Assembly (NCBI GenBank): GCA_963281255.1
Contig: OY725494.1
Span: forward strand, 2,741,934 to 2,805,933
DNA from: Aphrocallistes beatrix
Lineage: Eukaryota > Porifera > Hexactinellida > Sceptrulophora > Aphrocallistidae
DNA: 64,000 bases
Direction of reading: 5' to 3'
Positions 1 to 11,053 of this stretch are shown here, one piece after another; within the stretch, counting starts at the first letter, position 1; every line of letters begins with the position of its first letter. Position numbers and translations under genes: made by a program. The notes under the pieces were generated by a model. The model was given only the letters and a program-made list of their open reading frames with translations. It ran no database searches and was not told where the DNA came from.

Positions 1-327
1 GAATCTGCAGAGAGAAGAAGGTACGTTGTCTGACAGGAGTAATTCACGGTTTAATAATAGTCTAATTAGTGTAATAGCCATTAATATTGGCTGTAACATT
101 ATTTTTGTCAAATGTTCTATATTGCTTCGCATTAGAGGATTGAATATACGTAGGTACGTCTATAATTTGAATTTTGAACTATGACGTACACACACACAGT
201 ACTACATACTGTATGACATACAATGTATGTATATGTTATGAAATTACTATCGATCATTATACACGTACCGCCTTTGGCTCTATCACCCATGAGTGATGCA
301 ATGGGTGATGATTATCAGCTAGATATC

Positions 328-360
<33 letters not shown>

Positions 361-3080
361 TTTAATTCAATTAAGAAAAACCGAAAGCACAATTTTGTTA
401 AATCACCAAACAGGTGTGTTATAATAACACAGGGTGTCTCAAAAGTTTGCAACAATCAATTAACTTTTTTTAATTTGAAGATTTATTTAACAATTTAGAT
501 AAGTTCCATATTTTCAGTAAAAAGGTATTGGATATTAGATATATTTGTGTAAGTATAATACATCAGCAAAATTTGTTGCAGAACCATTGAGACACCTGTA
601 CGATGGGACTGCAAAATGCTAAGTCTCAATTTGCTCGAATTTCGCCCGAATAATACTTATCTATTTGTCAGTTCAATATAATCACTCCGTACTGATTTGC
701 ATGGCACAGGTTGGAAACAGAGGTGCAGCGGTCTGGACTGGACTGCGGTCCAGACCGGTCCGGACCGGACCGACCGGTTTCAGCTCAGTCCGGTCCGCCT
801 TTTTAAAGTTCGGTCTGGACTGCTCCGAATTAGCGATCTAACGGTCTGGACCGAACAATCGGTCTGGACCGAATCATCGGTCTGAACCGAATCATCGGTC
901 TGGACCGAACAATCGGTTTGGACCGAATCATCGGCCTGGACCGAACAATCGGTCTGGACCGATTCATCGGTTTGGACCGAATCATCGGTCTGGACCGAAC
1001 AATCGGTCTGGACCGAACAATCGGTCTAGACCGATTCATCGGGCTGAACTGATCCATCGTTTTGGACCGATTCAGCATCCTAGTATATCGGCAAAACGAT
1101 CTATTACCCATTGTTATAATACTATAATTATATGAAGTTAGAAATACGTAGATAGTATTAGCTACTCAGTCTCTAAAATCTAAAATTTTACTGCGTAAAA
1201 TAATAGTAAGCAATATCGGCATTTACATAAATGTGTTTTACACATTTATGCTAATGCCGACCGACCCCGGTCTGGACTGGACCGCGGTCCAGACCGGACC
1301 GACGGGTTTCAGCTCAGTCCGGTCCGAATTAGCGATATAACGGTCTGGACTGGTCCACCGGTCTGGACCGATCCATCGGTCTGGACTGGTCCATCGGTCT
1401 GGACCGATCCATCGGTCTGGACCGGTCCAATATTTTAATCGTGCAGTCTGGACCGGTCTGGACCGTCTAGAGAATATATATGACGGTCCGGTCCGGTCCA
1501 TGAAATCACCGGACCGCTGCATCTCTGGTTGGAAAGTATGTATAACCAAGCAATTCGCTTTACAGAGTTCTATTTCAAATTCGCTTCAAATTATTAGATT
1601 ATTTAACAGGAAATAAATATTGCAATATAATGAATGGAGAACACCGTTTAACTATTGCCTACTCTGGCTTGTGATCCCAGTCTCCGCTAGAGCTAGCTCC
1701 GGAATGGCACGGACTGGTGAACTCGCTGGGAGGAATGATGTGCTCCTCTCTGCACGAGATGGGCCAGACGAACACCATCACGCCCTCACTCAGCTTCTCC
1801 CCGTGGGGACTGCTGCCCCCTAACAGCTCGCTCTACCAGGGCGCCATTCCGAGGGAGGGCGTGTGCACGAACAACCTCTCCCCCTTCAAGAAGATGCTCC
1901 CCTGTCCCGACCAGGGTCTGTCTCGCCTGCTAGAGCCAGGCAAGCTGTTCGACACCCTTCACCACTCCCTGGCCACGCACATCTACCACACACGAGTGGA
2001 CGGGAAGCTCGCCGTCAGACTGGACCAGTTCTTCTCTGCAGTGTTCGACACCAGACGGTTTGAGGAGAAGGGGTTCTCTCTCTCCGGACTGTTCGGTTCC
2101 AGTTTGGACTCGCTGTGTCCCCTTGCTGTCAAGGAGGAGAGTCAGCTCAGGATAGATCTGGACGAATTAGCGGAGCCATCTCTCCTGCAGGTTAAGAATC
2201 ACAAGTTCGTGTTCGACTCCTCTCCGATCAGATCTTCTCCTTTCTATCAGCTCCTGAACAGATCCCGTTCTGTAGATCCTAAGTTCAGATGGAGCGCCAA
2301 TCCCAGGAGGGAACACCTGTTCAAGGAGCAAATACTCCTACTCATAGACAGGTAGAGTGCTACCTACACACGATAATACAATGAGATTGTTTGAGACAAC
2401 TGTATTATGCGAATAGGTATACGTATAGCAGTGGGCTAGAAGACGGAAAGATGTGTAGTGAGATTCAGAACCAGCTCAACACCTCTCTCCTCATCTTCCA
2501 TCTGGAGACCATTCCCTGGTACTTCAGGGTATATACACACACCATTGATGCGCAGCTTATATCACCAAATGGGACTTTAACAAATGCTCGCACTTCTCAG
2601 CACACGGAAGTTTCCAGGCTACAGCTGGCCAGGGACAACAGCAGGCCTCTTGTGCTGGAGATGACACACGCAATCCCAGCACACTCGACTCTTCGCATCT
2701 GTGCTTACTTCCAGAGAGCGATCTTACACTGGACCAAGTACCCCCCGGATGCGCACCACGGGTTCTACGTGCCACACGTCATCCTCAGGCCCCTCGCATT
2801 CTCCCGCAGAGACGCACGCCTCACTGACACTGACTGGGTGGAGTTGGGAGGGGAGGAGCTGGTCTACAGCAGACCTCTGCTCGTCTCCCTCGCTACGCCT
2901 GACTTCAGCATGCCGTACAACGTGCTCTGTCTGGTCTGCACTGCGGTGGGGATTGGGTTCGCACTGGTCTACCGACTCAGCACCCAACCGGTCAGAATTG
3001 GACTGGACAGTGATGAGGTGTCAGAGGGGATCTTCAGGAGAATTAGCAGGGTTTTCACGAGAAAGGCGAAGACAGAATAA
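1..3080 (+). CDS. PIGT: GPI transamidase component PIG-T, C-terminal two thirds (5' end outside window)
   Basis: PIG-T (Gpi16 in yeast) is a subunit of the ER complex that transfers preformed GPI anchors to proteins. Visible exons are 1691-2351 and 2417-3080. Bases 1-20, followed by a GTACGT donor, may be the end of the previous exon and join 1691 in phase. Family landmarks run in order: NSLGGMMCSSLH, TNTITPSLSF, a CTNNLSPFKKMLPC block, ETIPWYFRVYTHT, HGFYVPHVI, PLLVSLATPDFSMPYNV, then a single C-terminal helix (CLVCTAVGIGFALVYRL) and a short basic tail. Exon 2 is joined to exon 3 by a 65-bp GT-AG intron that keeps the frame (D-R-Y-T). The N-terminal third of the family is missing upstream. 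The probable upstream intron (21-1690) holds two transposons. The coding sequence is clearly more GC-rich than its surroundings. The family call is secure. The first 20-base exon is tentative. Confidence 0.88.
328..360 (+). repeat. (GTT)n microsatellite
   Basis: About ten uninterrupted GTT/TTG units lie in the presumed upstream PIG-T intron. They create a spurious leucine-rich open frame. Confidence 0.95.
430..598. mobile_element. Short MITE with Tc/mariner-type terminal inverted repeats
   Basis: The 169-bp element begins CAGGGTGTCTCAAAAG and ends with the diverged inverse (TTGAGACACCTG). The right end is followed by TA, and the left TA has mutated to CA. Termini resemble those at 9827-10311 and the mariner element at 55419-57286, so this is a non-autonomous relative. 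No coding capacity. Confidence 0.7.
718..1527. mobile_element. Non-autonomous hAT element with subterminal GGTCTGGACCGA repeats
   Basis: The 810-bp element starts CAGAGGTGCAGCGGTC and ends with the near-perfect inverse (GGACCGCTGCATCTCTG). It is flanked by a perfect 8-bp target duplication GTTGGAAA (710-717 and 1528-1535), diagnostic of the hAT class. The interior is two arrays of 18-20-bp units built on GGTCTGGACCGA (about 840-1075 and 1320-1470), each preceded by a copy of the same block (GGTTTCAGCTCAGTCCGGTC). No transposase. It lies in the presumed PIG-T intron. Open frames across it are artefacts of the repeat. Confidence 0.9.
2352..2416 (+). other. 65-bp GT-AG intron of PIGT
   Basis: Donor GTAGAG follows ...GACAG and the acceptor is ...GCGAATAG. 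Removing it fuses two frames that otherwise end in stops and restores the alignable stretch D-R-Y-T-Y-S-S-G-L. Confidence 0.85.
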
Positions 3081-3131
3081 TCATTGCAAATATATCTCTT
3101 GTGCTGATTTGTAATGTTTTCACTGTGTCTG

Positions 3132-3137
3132 AATAAA
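3132..3137 (+). terminator. Polyadenylation signal of PIGT
   Basis: AATAAA lies 51 bp after the PIGT stop codon. Position and motif are right, but the cleavage site cannot be seen. Confidence 0.5.
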
Positions 3138-3831
3138 TTATTAAAAGTATTCTTATTAACTAGTTTTTGTCTAGACCTCTATAAACATTGTTTTATTACC
3201 GGTAGTAGTAGTTACTCACTTACAAAATAGTCAGGTTTTTTGTCCGTCGTTTTTTGTCGCCTAGGCTATGAAATTAATTAGGCAAAAAAACGACTTCGAC
3301 TATACAGGTAAACCTCCGAAATGCGACACTTGGGAGCAGCGCTTATGCCGGATTTTCAGAGTTTGTTCCCATATAACAATAAATTATAGTAAATGACTTC
3401 AATTCGGATAAAAGTTCAGAAGTAGTTACGAATACTTTTTTGTTTGCATTCCGACACTGAACTCAACGAATTTCTTGGTCCACATTTTCAAATTCGATTA
3501 AAAGTCCACAATCGATACAAAGATATCCTTAGAATTCGGTTATAGAGCTTTAGTGAATAAAGGCCCCGAATACTAAATTGGGAATATTTAAATAAGTGCA
3601 ATGAGTTGGAAAATGTTCTGAATTGGTCCTGATTCTGAATTACCTTAACAGAAGGAACCCGTAACATGGAACTCCCAGTCATTGCTACAACTTCATGCAG
3701 GCATAGTTAATTTAACTAGTCTATACCAATCATTACTTATTGTAATTGTCGAAAAATATCAGGTTTTGGAATCGATTTGTTTCAAATCCACTGGGCGAAC
3801 TGTATTTTGATTGGTTCATGTGTATGCGGGA

Positions 3832-4281
3832 ATGAATTCACTACTGTCTGCATGTGTGCTTCTGCTGTTAGCCTCGTCACTCAATAGTTCTATTATCTTC
3901 TCGAATTGCGGAGAAAAGGCCAATATCGTTTCAGTAAAAGCAAGCGGCTGTAACGATGCATATATCTGTGAGATAGGGCGCAACACTAGTGTACAGTTTA
4001 ACATTACTTTCTTTGGGATGGAAGAGACCGAGAGATTGAAGTCTGTTGTATCTGCTATTTGGAGCAGCAGTTTCGCTCAGCAACTTCCTCTGAATAACGC
4101 CAATGGGTGTGAGTGTGGTGCGACCTGTCCCACTATCCCGGGTACCCTGTACACCATCACCGGGGAACTACTGGCCAATCTGTCTCTACCTCAGTTGGAT
4201 TTCATACTTCTTTGGAAAGTAATAGGGAATAGCTATCAGGATATCCTATGCTTCAAATCTCCTATTGTTGTATTATCTTAA
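3832..4281 (+). CDS. Secreted ML-domain lipid-binding protein, NPC2-like
   Basis: NPC2/MD-2-related proteins are small lysosomal or secreted beta-sandwich proteins that carry sterols and other lipids. The 149-residue product starts at the ATG at 3832; the frame is open upstream only through a TTG. It has a hydrophobic signal peptide (residues 1-19, MNSLLSACVLLLLASSLNS). Spaced cysteines follow family order: the first just after the signal (SNCGE), a pair around SGCNDAYICE, CECGATC mid-chain, and a late one in DILCFKSP. The NPC2-like segments F-x-x-C-G and GCECGATCP are visible. N-x-S/T sites occur at several points. Single exon. Paralogue assignment within the ML family is open. Confidence 0.8.
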   Translation: MNSLLSACVLLLLASSLNSSIIFSNCGEKANIVSVKASGCNDAYICEIGRNTSVQFNITFFGMEETERLKSVVSAIWSSSFAQQLPLNNANGCECGATCPTIPGTLYTITGELLANLSLPQLDFILLWKVIGNSYQDILCFKSPIVVLS

Positions 4282-5843
4282 ATTTATTGGTATTCTGTGT
4301 ATATCCTAAAAGTATTACGAATCAGTTATAGTCACAATCTTAATTCTATTTCTCGACAAAAGAGTCACAGAGTAATGTATTTCCATCGTTGTATTATGTA
4401 TCTGAAATTACTTGTGGTTCCTAACTTCCTATACTATTATTCCTAATACCGTATTTTCCTGGAAAGCCGGTAGTTTTATTCATGTAGCTATTATTGTAGT
4501 ATACTAACAATTACGTATAACAGTGTTCACGTGTTGCTCAAATTGTCATTTTGAAATAATATTGGTTCTTTTGCCAGAAAAGCTTAGCTCAGGCAAAAGC
4601 TTAGTTTAGTCATATGTACAAATAATACTTAGGAGAATGCTTAGGTGTTAATGCATGCCGTTACCAACCGTCATTTGTTGTACTGAGTATTAAATGCTTG
4701 TAGCACTGATCGACCTTATGCAATGTGTAAAGAAGCCTACTGTTTTGTACCAAATATCAGGCACCAGTTTCGATAAAACATCAATAAATGGGAAGGCCAA
4801 CAAAAAATTCACCTCAAAAAAATATTAACGATGTCATGTATTAAATGCATATATGAAGTGGGGCATGAGATTTGACACGAATGATTTTCTGTCAAAGACT
4901 AATAATATTGCTAGAGAAAAGTTTAATTCTTCTTTTTGCACTATCTAGCACTAATTCCATAGCACTAAAACTTGCGAGAGATTTCTCTAAAATAAAGCGA
5001 ATTGAATTAGTATACATACCCATCCATCTATGGTCTTTATATTTAATTGGTACTCTTATCATAAACGACAGAAAAAAGAACTAAAATACTCATAAAACTG
5101 GAATTATGAAAAATATCAGAAAATTCTATTTTGATATTTCACAAAGAAAGGGTTTTACTCCAAATTTTACATGCATCCGAAAGTTTAAATTTTGCAGGAT
5201 CGCACGTACGATAGACGAACAAACCAAATACACTGTCTATTACCACGAAGACACTCCTTATAGTAGCTGCACTTTAAACTAAAAATAGTTGACGTTTCGC
5301 AAGTTGCAACATAAGTACTTGTTATACAAATTATTTTGAAAAACCAGCGGCTAATCCGATACAAGGATTGGTGTCTGGGGATGGGCAGTAAGTGTTTCGC
5401 TTGTTGGTCCCATCAGAGGAACGACCCTGTTCCTGAATCCGGTGAGAACCAAGGAACCATATCCCCTGCCCAACGCTCACCCTTCGCAAACTGTACAAAT
5501 TCACAATAAATATAAATTGTTAATTTACTAATTTACTTATCCTTAACAATCATAAAATACGCAAATATTGTAAGCATAACATGCTTATTTGGAAATATAA
5601 CTTACTATTACTTGTTATGTCATAAGTAATTTTTTTAATATTAGCAAAACAAGCAAAAAAGATCCGCTGTAGAGCATGATTACTTGTGGTCTAATATGCT
5701 TTTTATGATTCTTATAAAGAGTTGATTCAGTTTGAACTGATGCAAGAACTATCGAACATGAATGATTTTATACGTTGCACTTTTTCTTGAAGAAAGACAT
5801 TAAATACAATTGTTGATAGAATACAATATATTATTATTTGGAT
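4282..5843. other. Intergenic, no recognisable gene
   Basis: AT-rich sequence with stop codons in all frames. Only the GC-richer island at 5343-5500 stands out (separate entry). Confidence 0.6.
5343..5500 (+). ncRNA. Possible structured non-coding RNA (weak)
   Basis: About 150 bases of markedly higher GC in an AT-rich spacer, with short self-complementary segments: AGGAAC facing GTTCCT, repeated so that alternative stems are possible, and GGGCAG facing CTGCCC. No tRNA boxes and no match to 5S, U-snRNA or SRP RNA that I recognise. It could equally be part of an old repeat. Strand is arbitrary. Confidence 0.15.
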
Positions 5844-7019
5844 ATGACTCTCTTATCTATACTCTCAAAAACGGATGGGATATTTTTCAACATTTTTCTC
5901 TTTGCATCTCCCATCTCTATTATAATTGTGTTGTTTACTCTATTCTTTTGGAGTGTCTACCTGTTTGATCGCATTAAAACAGCTACTAAATTGTTGAGAC
6001 ATGCGAGAGAAAACATGCATCGAGACAATTCAGTATATTTTACTGACTTGGTGTTCTATTATAAAACGGAACAGGTAAAATTCATCTATTTATTCTTGAT
6101 TAACTTAGCAGAGCACTGTGGAAACCTCTTGTATGCTGCTGGGTTCGGAGTGAATGGGTTGCTCTGGAAAGAGAATGAGAAATTCGAATTCCCAAGTAGA
6201 TTTAGCACTAATTGTAGCTTGAGTTTATACAATAATTTTGAGATAAAGTTGGCAACAGAAGTTCCCATCGGACTCATCCTTGTTTCTTCAGCAGAAGTAG
6301 GTTTGCTATTGGGAATGGTCTTTGGTATTTGTTTGATGAGATATTTAGAAGCTAGAAACATTCATAAGAATGGAAATATTCAAAATCAGCTCAACCTTTT
6401 CCTAAAAATCACCTTTTTGATCGTTCTTTCCTATTTAATTCTAGGATCAATCCCTCAAACCGTAATTCTCCACAGAATTATAGAACCGGTCGTACAGATG
6501 TTCTATTTCATTGTTTGGGTTAAACAGGCTAGGAAATTTTATAAAATCATCCAATCGATGGCTCTCGATTACAGGATTGTCTATCAGAGCGAGAGATCAT
6601 ACCAACTTGCTATTTTAGGTGCTTATCAGTTTGCTATCATAATGTCTCTATCTGCGGCTGGACTTGGTGGCCTTATTCTAACAGAAATGTTCTCGCATGC
6701 AGTAATGCTTGTTTCAACAGTACTGTACTACGGCCCTTGCCTGTTCAACTATCTCTATAGTACACCGATCTACGTCCCAGTTCTATGGAGCCCTATCGCA
6801 TTACAGAAATTTGAAATTATCATATTGGTTGCTAATATACTATCTAGAATATCAATAGTAGTCTCAACTACTCTTTTTGAAGGTCAATTTATGCTGCTTT
6901 CTCTGGGATACCTTGGAAATAGAATTGCAAGGTGTATCAAGAATATCTCAGGAAGAGGTGTGCGTACAAGGTACACTCCATGGATTGAGTACCCTCAGTT
7001 ATACGAACATCTAATTTAA
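5844..7019 (+). CDS. Multi-pass membrane protein of unknown family
   Basis: The 391-residue product starts at the ATG at 5844. I count about eight hydrophobic helices: residues near 12-42, 82-105, 140-165, 188-208, 215-232, 250-290, 292-312 and 325-355. The N-terminal helix carries a short basic stretch after it (FDRIKTATKLLRHAR). One loop between helices has cysteines and an N-glycosylation site (STNCSLSLYNN). I cannot assign it to a receptor, transporter or channel family: no seven-helix signature, no nucleotide-binding motif, no pore loop. Helix number and lack of a long N-terminus separate it from the receptor at 16408. Single exon with an ordinary stop. Reality as a gene is supported by length and coherent hydropathy. 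Confidence 0.65.
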   Translation: MTLLSILSKTDGIFFNIFLFASPISIIIVLFTLFFWSVYLFDRIKTATKLLRHARENMHRDNSVYFTDLVFYYKTEQVKFIYLFLINLAEHCGNLLYAAGFGVNGLLWKENEKFEFPSRFSTNCSLSLYNNFEIKLATEVPIGLILVSSAEVGLLLGMVFGICLMRYLEARNIHKNGNIQNQLNLFLKITFLIVLSYLILGSIPQTVILHRIIEPVVQMFYFIVWVKQARKFYKIIQSMALDYRIVYQSERSYQLAILGAYQFAIIMSLSAAGLGGLILTEMFSHAVMLVSTVLYYGPCLFNYLYSTPIYVPVLWSPIALQKFEIIILVANILSRISIVVSTTLFEGQFMLLSLGYLGNRIARCIKNISGRGVRTRYTPWIEYPQLYEHLI

Positions 7020-7458
7020 TAACAAGGGTGTGTATAAGGGGGGTTTGGCTCCATTTCATGCTTCCAAAAAAGATTTTTTTTGAAGTCAGATTACTGAAAT
7101 TCTTCTTATTAAAATGTTTGTCTGAATATAGAGTTACCAATATTGTACTGAATTTACTCTTTTACGATGTACTCAGGGGCTACATTCGTCAAGTCAGGAT
7201 AATTAAAATAATTCTATACTAGCAGCTTGAGTTATGATCCAAGCTAACAACTGATCAGGAAAAATTGTGTTAGAATAAGTCCAATATACCAATCACAACC
7301 TGAATGAATTGAGATTATTTTTTTTAATTGAATAAATTAGGAAAAATGCATTACGGTGGCACTTAGGATCCAGGACATTTGGTCCAATAAATGGAGTCAA
7401 CTTGAGAATTAAAGTTAAGAATTATGTACATAATGAGAAGAAAACATTCAAAAATGAA
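7020..7458. other. Intergenic spacer between convergent genes
   Basis: Both flanking genes end here. AT-rich, no repeats or genes recognised. Confidence 0.6.
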
Positions 7459-8907
7459 CTAAGGCTCGTTTATAATTGGTTTAGTTCTGGATAACAAAAA
7501 AACATAAATAACATATCGTAACATATCGTAGAGCATAAAAAACAAAGTTAAAACGGCAAAAAGCACTAACATTCCAGAGACATACACAATGACAACATCC
7601 AGGTCGAAAAACTGCGCAATAAATCCCGCGATTAGCGGACCGCTCCCCTCCCCCAGATAGTAGATTGAGACGAAAAGTGCAGTGATAGTTGTAGTCACGT
7701 TAGCAGTGTTCGGAAACCTCAGGTCAGATCTGTTCATTAGCTCTGCGAGAATTGGGAGATAGGATAATATGTATCCGAACCCAATCAATGACATTCCGAC
7801 GTATGAGAATATCAGGAGGTTTTCATTCGTTCCTGTTGCATTGGTTACGTTATACTCTAGGGCCTCAGATATGAGTGACGAGGGCGGAACTAATACAGTT
7901 CCAGCTGACTGGATTATTAAGCCCAATGCTATGAATGGGGTCAAATATTTTATTTTATCAGTTATACAACCTAAAACTGGTGACATCAACACATAAATAC
8001 AATTCCCGGAAAGAAACACAAACCCAACCACAGCAGGGTCAACTCCGTATCGATCGGATAGGAAAGGGCCTAACACAGGCACGAAATAGTTGAAACAGAG
8101 GGCGCCAACAAGCGAAACGATCAAGAAGAAAGCCAAATCTGGCTGTATCAACATCTTGAGTGCCAAAAGATAATCCTCTTTCCCTTCGTCTTCAAAAGTG
8201 TCCCCACTCAGCTTGTAGTGCCAGAGGAGAAGTGTCGTGATTGAGGCTAGAATAAACGCGAAAACTCCGCTCCCAATGAACATCCAGACATAACCGAAAT
8301 AGTCGTATAGGACTCCACCTATGGGAGGTCCCCCGGTGTATCCTAAACCGATGAAAACTTCAGAAACAGCGATTAAGAAAGTGCGGTATTTCGGGAATAT
8401 TCTCAGCATGATGGCATAAGATGAGAGGAACATCAAAGAGAGTGCAAGTGCTTGAAAAAACGGAAAAATTAAAGAGAAAAGCTCAAAAGGAATACGATAC
8501 ATTTCAATTAGTAGTCCGAATAGAGTCAGAGTTCCGCACAAAAAGTAGGAACTCAACACATAGATTAATTTAAAATGGCCCTTGTTTACAAACACATTCA
8601 CGAAGGGATATATTATGAAACAAACAAAAGGTGACAAACCCATGATGAGACCTATTTCTGTGTCGCTAAGCCCCTTTGACAAAGCTATCTTAGAATACAT
8701 TGGAATGTACATTGACGAACCTGCCTGGATCCAAAGCGTTGTCAAAGCGAGAAATAGAAGCAAAAGGAATGTATGCAGTGCATAACAAACATTTTCGAAT
8801 TTGAGATAAGCTCTAAGTTGGCGGAGACGTTGTGAGCTAGATGAAAATAAAGTGGAATCATAGCTAGACTTGTTCGTAGCATCGTTAATAAGAGGCTCTG
8901 ATTCCAT
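7459..8907 (-). CDS. Major facilitator superfamily transporter, SLC18B1-like
   Basis: The 482-residue MFS protein has twelve predicted helices split by a central acidic loop (SGDTFEDEGKED, about residue 235). After helix 5 it carries VSEVFIGLGYTGGPPIGG, matching the SLC18 signature in which SLC18B1 has a similar G-x-x-x-GPP-x-GG stretch. The N-terminus is acidic and cytosolic with a dileucine-like EPLI motif. SLC18B1 members act on vesicles as polyamine/amine exchangers. Substrate here is inferred only from family. Starts at an ATG (complement of 8905-8907), single exon, convergent with the gene ending at 7019. Another SLC18-like MFS subgroup remains possible. Confidence 0.75.
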   Translation of the reverse strand: MESEPLINDATNKSSYDSTLFSSSSQRLRQLRAYLKFENVCYALHTFLLLLFLALTTLWIQAGSSMYIPMYSKIALSKGLSDTEIGLIMGLSPFVCFIIYPFVNVFVNKGHFKLIYVLSSYFLCGTLTLFGLLIEMYRIPFELFSLIFPFFQALALSLMFLSSYAIMLRIFPKYRTFLIAVSEVFIGLGYTGGPPIGGVLYDYFGYVWMFIGSGVFAFILASITTLLLWHYKLSGDTFEDEGKEDYLLALKMLIQPDLAFFLIVSLVGALCFNYFVPVLGPFLSDRYGVDPAVVGFVFLSGNCIYVLMSPVLGCITDKIKYLTPFIALGLIIQSAGTVLVPPSSLISEALEYNVTNATGTNENLLIFSYVGMSLIGFGYILSYLPILAELMNRSDLRFPNTANVTTTITALFVSIYYLGEGSGPLIAGFIAQFFDLDVVIVYVSGMLVLFAVLTLFFMLYDMLRYVIYVFLLSRTKPIINEP

Positions 8908-9826
8908 TTGAAATGTTAATGAATAGAACCATTTGGATATTTTTCCAAATAAAAAGGCAAATTACATAACATAGTATCAGATTCTCCCTACACGTGATAT
9001 CTGCTTTAATGATACAATTGGAATAATCTATAATTAGATAATTAGATCGAGATGTAACCTTATTGTGTTGCAACTAGGTTGGTAGACATAATAATCTTGT
9101 CTTAAGAAATAATGTTTTCAACATGGTAGATATTGTGTCAGCTGTCAATTTCTAACTACGTACCTATAATCATACACGGAGATGTTATCCAACCTTCGGC
9201 TGGATAAAATTTTTGGTTAATCAAGAGGATACATTACATTTCGATGCGTATCCAATCATTTGATCAGTGTAAGTTCGAGAAATGAATGGTCTTGGTGACC
9301 GCTATCCCTACCATCATCCCAGACATTGTTCAAACGTATTGAGGTTACAAGATCCAATAAATATATACGTAATCATAAATCTAGTGCTACGCGACTTGCG
9401 GACATTCATATCCACCTAAGTCCCCCTTATTGAGCTTCCCTAAAATCCATGGCCGTAGGGAGCGGTGCGGCTGGTAAGTTCTATGGGCTTATCACTTTTT
9501 TACAATTGAATTAGTTCTATGGGCGATAAAGTGGATGAGCCTCATCACTTTTGATTAACATTTCGAGAATGGCTTTAACCACTTTTAATGAGTTTCCGAT
9601 GGCAATGCTATTAACCTATTTTCTCCCTAATTTACAAAAATAGCAATTCATTGCTCTATTTTATCTCACCCTGCCAAAGATCTATTACTACACTCAGGGC
9701 CGGCGGAAGCTCGTGAGAGGTGGAGCGGCCTTGAATTGTGATGACAATCATGATGATCGCAGAGTCAAAAATTTTTACATTACAGTCAATTTGAAGTGTT
9801 CGCAACCCCTCTCAAGCTCCCATATA
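8908..9826. other. Intergenic with old repeat fragments
   Basis: No gene. Near 9698 a CAGGGCCGGCGGAAGC segment resembles a hAT terminus, but I could not find its partner or a target duplication. Confidence 0.4.
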
Positions 9827-10311
9827 TAGGGTGTCTCAAAAGTTCTGCAACAACCAATTTTACTTTGTTAATTTGACTAAGATCACTTGGTTTTAGTCCA
9901 AATTAGCCTCCATAAATGAAATCTAGCACCCTTCTTGCATAGAAATGAGCTCAACTCATTACGCAAAAGACATTTCTTATAAAATTTTAAATAATTACAT
10001 ACCATTGACTACAAAGTTTGGAACTCAAAAGTGTCAAGTTTGAAGATCACAATTTTTCTGATGAAATATTACATTAATCACTTCTATATTCTGTAATTGA
10101 TTCATAATACAAATATAATATTATTACTTTTGATTTATGCAACATAAATATTCGATAAGATCGAGTATTGAGAAAAGCAGGCCATTGGGAATGCAAAATA
10201 ATTAAGATAATCCTCCCTATTTTTGATTAAAAAGAGGTACCGGATATTCGATCTATTTGTCTATGTATAATACATCAGCAACATTTGTTGCAGAACTTTT
10301 GAGACACCCTG
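9827..10311. mobile_element. MITE with Tc/mariner-type termini, TA target
   Basis: The 485-bp element has termini of about 20 bp (AGGGTGTCTCAAAAGTTCTG and inverse), is flanked by TA on both sides and has no transposase. Same terminal family as 430-598. Confidence 0.8.
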
Positions 10312-10402
10312 TATATTACGATTATGGAGTATCAAATAATGTTATATCAAATAATGTTATATCATTCAATTTCTCCAATACTCTATTATAGCAACATTGT
10401 AA

Positions 10403-11040
10403 TTATTGAAGATCAGCCGGCTTGAACTCGATACCAAACACCTGTTTCCTGTGATCATGGCCAGCAATAAAGTCATTTGCAACATCCACAAGGTTGAGGT
10501 CATCGGTGAGGTTCTTGTGGATGTGTAAAAGCATTAAATGGTTCAGACGCTGCTGAGACATCGTCGAGCGAAGATATGTCTTGATACGTCGCACAGCACT
10601 GAAGGATCTCTCACTCTCTGCATTGGTGGCTGCATCACAAGCATTAGCCTCACTATTTTACTGACCTGAGACATCAGCCCCAACTGACCAGTGTGCAAAT
10701 TCGAAAGAATCTTTGTGACACAGACTACATTCATGCTTAGAAAATTTTGCTGTGGCATCCTTCCAGTTAGAAAAGCCAGTCGATATAAAAGTCGGTTCCA
10801 AGCAATGAGCAGATTGCAGGAGATTATTTTGGTAAGCAGTGACACACTTAAAACAGAAGGCAAGGTCTAGGTTTTCCTCGTAGTGCAGCCATGACCACCT
10901 GTCGAACCACTTCCGTTGAAACGAACGTTTCATCACTAAGGTATTTCCAAACTCACGTTTGGGAAAGCGAAAAGAGGAAGGTCTAAGAGGGATTCCGCTG
11001 TATAGCCTGTACCAAAAATTCACACAAAAAGTGGGGCGGC
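10403..11040 (-). pseudogene. Zinc-finger (TTF/ZMYM-type) hAT transposase, internally deleted
   Basis: Reading leftward, the first part encodes the TTF-type zinc-finger domain common in ZMYM1-like hAT proteins: SGIPLRPSSFRFPKREFG, then RKWFDRWSWLHYEE, FCFKC and CSLC. After a stop the remaining frame carries the hAT C-terminal dimerisation segment (RLNHLMLLHIHKNL). The several-hundred-residue catalytic middle is absent, so this is a deletion derivative. No termini resolved. The missing types of segment are seen elsewhere in the window (21.8 kb and 61.2-62.5 kb). Confidence 0.75.
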
Positions 11041-11053
11041 CCGGACTACACTA

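Noticed and set aside
223..498. 91-residue open frame with a leucine run
   Set aside because: The leucines come from the (GTT)n repeat and the frame crosses a MITE end. No other coding signal.
830..1549. Repetitive arginine/serine/proline-rich frames
   Set aside because: Created by the GGTCTGGACCGA arrays of the hAT element.
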